The notes beneath the pieces are model-generated. The model was not told where the DNA came from and did no database searches. It saw only the letters and a list, made by a program, of their open reading frames with translations. This document shows, piece by piece, positions 62,421 to 64,000 of a stretch of DNA of 64,000 nucleotides. Source of the stretch: Bryobacterales bacterium (GTDB lineage Bacteria; Acidobacteriota; Terriglobia; Bryobacterales; Bryobacteraceae); NCBI GenBank assembly GCA_020847975.1, contig JADLBD010000007.1, positions 29,957 through 93,956 on the forward strand, read 5' to 3'. A program made the translations under genes and the position numbers. Each line of letters starts with the position of its first letter. The first letter of the stretch is position 1.

Positions 62421-63434
62421 CTAGCGGCGCGAGAGAATCACGGCCTCCGGCGATTGTTCGAGCCGGTGGATCTCATTCCGTGTGAAGCCGCAGTTGCGGT
62501 ACATCTGGTCGTATTCCGCGAAGGTGTACGCGTCGCCTTCCGCGGTGGTGGCGAGCATGATCATGGCGAATGTCGCCGTATCGGGCGGGGTCACGCGGTC
62601 GTCGTTTGGAACGAATTCAAGGGTCACCGCGACGCCGTCGGGTTTGAGCGCGCCGTGCACCTTGCGCATCAGCGTTTCGATCACTGAGGGGTTGAAGTGA
62701 TGGTGGAAGTTGGTGATGAGGACAACATCGTAATCCCCGCCAAACTCCACTTCAAACGCGCTGCCCTCGATGGTGTGCCAGCGGTCCGCGACGCCCGCGC
62801 TCACCGCATGTTCCCGGGCGATGTCGAGCACGGAGGTCCAGTCCACCGCGTGGATGGAGGCATTGGGATTGGCGCGGGCGATGGTGATGCCAAACAGACC
62901 GTGGCCCGCCGCCAGATCGAGCACCCTCATCGGCGCGCCCTCGCTTGCCTTGAGCAGCCCGGCAATCCAATTCGCCGAGGGCATCATCATCGCCACCATG
63001 GAGCGCGCGAAGTCCTGCCAGACGGGGTTTTCCCGCGACATCGTGCCGCCCTCGCCATTGAGCACGGTCCCGCCCTTGCGCACGACGGGGGTCAAGTCGT
63101 GGAAAGCCTGTTTGATGGTGGAACCCGCCAGCATAGCCGTGATTCCCCCCAGGTAAGCGGGTGAGCGGCGATCGAGGAAAACGGCGCTGTCGGCAGTGAG
63201 TCCGTAGTGGTTGTTGTCCTTGGTGAGGAACTGGTGGATGCTCAGGTAGTCGCAGAGAACGCGGACGCCTTTGGAGGAGGCATGGCAGTGTTCGCTGAGC
63301 GCCGCCACGGTATTGTGGCCCGCGGCGATTGCAGTGAACAGGCCCAGATCAACGGCGCATTTGATAGCGGCAGTTTGCTGATAGCCGCTGAGGGCTTGCA
63401 GAAATCGAGTGGGTGCAGGCGGTTGTATAGGCAT
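62421..63434 (-). CDS. SAM-dependent O-methyltransferase-like protein
   Basis: 337 residues. An N-terminal winged-helix dimerisation domain (ALSGYQQTAAIKCAVDLGLF) as in plant-type O-methyltransferases, then the SAM-binding motif RVLDLAAGHGLFGITIA and DVVLITNFHHHFNP. Convergent with the PQQ dehydrogenase (3 nt apart). Target could be a small hydroxylated or phenolic metabolite. Confidence 0.9.
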   Translation of the reverse strand: MPIQPPAPTRFLQALSGYQQTAAIKCAVDLGLFTAIAAGHNTVAALSEHCHASSKGVRVLCDYLSIHQFLTKDNNHYGLTADSAVFLDRRSPAYLGGITAMLAGSTIKQAFHDLTPVVRKGGTVLNGEGGTMSRENPVWQDFARSMVAMMMPSANWIAGLLKASEGAPMRVLDLAAGHGLFGITIARANPNASIHAVDWTSVLDIAREHAVSAGVADRWHTIEGSAFEVEFGGDYDVVLITNFHHHFNPSVIETLMRKVHGALKPDGVAVTLEFVPNDDRVTPPDTATFAMIMLATTAEGDAYTFAEYDQMYRNCGFTRNEIHRLEQSPEAVILSRR

Positions 63435-63544
63435 AGGTCCCAGATATATTCAGGTAGCCTAACACGGCGGCGTCCGCGGTTGCTGCGCCAGGCTTCCTTC
63501 TTGCTCTCCAGGCAGTGCCTGCCTGCTTTGTGCGAGCGAGTTGT

Positions 63545-64000
63545 TCAATAGACGGGGCTGCCGGCTGTCAAAGCGGGCTGGCGGATCTCGATGCAGCCTT
63601 TGCCGGTGGGGAGCACTTTGCCGGGGTTGAGGCGGCAGGCGGGATCGAAGAGTTTCTTGAAGCCGGCGATGAGGTCGAGGGTATCTTCCGGGAACAGGCG
63701 GCTCATCAACTCCATCTTCTCCATGCCGACGCCGTGTTCTCCGGTGATGGAGCCGCCCACCTGGATGCAGTATTCGAGGATTTCGTCGCCGGCTGATTGG
63801 GCTTTCTCGAGATCGCCGGGTTTGTGGATATCGAAGAGGATGATGGGGTGCATGTTGCCGTCGCCGGCGTGGAAGATGTTGCTGATGGTGAGGCCGTGCT
63901 TTTCGCCGATGCGCTGAATTTCGCGCAGGGTGGGGGCTACTTTGGTGCGGGGCACAACGCCGTCCTGCACGTAGTAGGAAGGACTGACGCGGCCGACGGC
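63545..64000 (-). CDS. FAD-linked glycolate oxidase-type subunit, C-terminal part (5' end cut by window edge)
   Basis: The frame is open to 64000. It reads as the FAD-oxidase C domain of GlcD: NIFHAGDGNMHPIILFDIHKPG, GGSITGEHGVGMEKMELM and FDPACRLNPGKVLPTG. The His-rich HAGDGNMHP block and GEHGVG are diagnostic. About 151 residues present of an expected 460. Oxidises glycolate or lactate-type 2-hydroxy acids. Confidence 0.92.
   Translation of the reverse strand, partial: AVGRVSPSYYVQDGVVPRTKVAPTLREIQRIGEKHGLTISNIFHAGDGNMHPIILFDIHKPGDLEKAQSAGDEILEYCIQVGGSITGEHGVGMEKMELMSRLFPEDTLDLIAGFKKLFDPACRLNPGKVLPTGKGCIEIRQPALTAGSPVY

Overview
The window is about 64 kb of GC-rich bacterial chromosome, densely coded on both strands. 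No rRNA, tRNA, CRISPR array, insertion sequence or prophage is visible. Gene content points to an Acidobacteriota genome of the Solibacter/Bryobacter kind: a very large Oar-like TonB-dependent receptor with an N-terminal carboxypeptidase-regulatory-like domain, many Tat-exported oxidoreductases and sugar enzymes, a PEP-CTERM protein, a quinoprotein dehydrogenase with fused cytochrome c, a CobA-HemD fusion, and a cdaA-cdaR-glmM operon. This placement is inferred from gene content; no phylogeny was run.

Layout. 1-4.9 kb (minus): gdhA-like, mutS and anmK, tightly spaced, anmK running off the left edge. 5.1-8.6 kb (plus): a periplasmic redox operon with a Tat aldo/keto reductase, a Cys-rich exported protein, a MauG-like di-heme peroxidase and a lone sugar-binding protein. 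8.6-11.1 kb (minus): a Flp pilin and a 724-residue exported tail-fibre-like protein, with a strong RNA-like fold between them. 11.4-17.4 kb: a TonB receptor divergent from an alpha-L-fucosidase/UroD-like pair. 17.4-20.8 kb (minus): class I aminotransferase, a ClpB-D2-like AAA+ ATPase and an SDR. 20.8-25.3 kb (plus): tetrapyrrole operon ccsA-like/hemA/hemC/cobA-hemD with start-stop overlaps at two of its three junctions. 25.3-38.6 kb: accessory genes including a Smr-DinB fusion, a zinc-knuckle membrane protein, a pentapeptide protein, an SLH/beta-helix protein and a D-aminoacylase-like amidohydrolase. 38.6-39.9 kb: a MazEF-type toxin-antitoxin pair lying between the amidohydrolase gene and a decayed copy of its 3' end.

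39.9-47.2 kb: glgB, adenosine deaminase, an exported protein, glutaryl-CoA-dehydrogenase-like enzyme and an O-antigen-ligase-like protein. 47.3-51.8 kb (plus) is the most unusual block: a small sigma factor, a KdpDE-like two-component pair, then rnfE, rnfA and a 74-residue membrane-anchored Cys/His-rich protein. The four Cys that bind the intramembrane 2Fe-2S cluster of Rnf/Nqr are all present in RnfA and RnfE, but rnfBCDG are not in the window. The small protein resembles NqrM, the iron-delivery factor of Na+-NQR, in architecture. I consider this the best candidate for an undescribed system.

51.8-64 kb: glmM-cdaR-cdaA (cyclic di-AMP and cell wall precursor), DUF362, DUF421, an oxidoreductase with a neutral-ceramidase-like protein, class III aminotransferase with a PQQ dehydrogenase, a methyltransferase, and the C-terminal part of a GlcD-like oxidase cut by the right edge.
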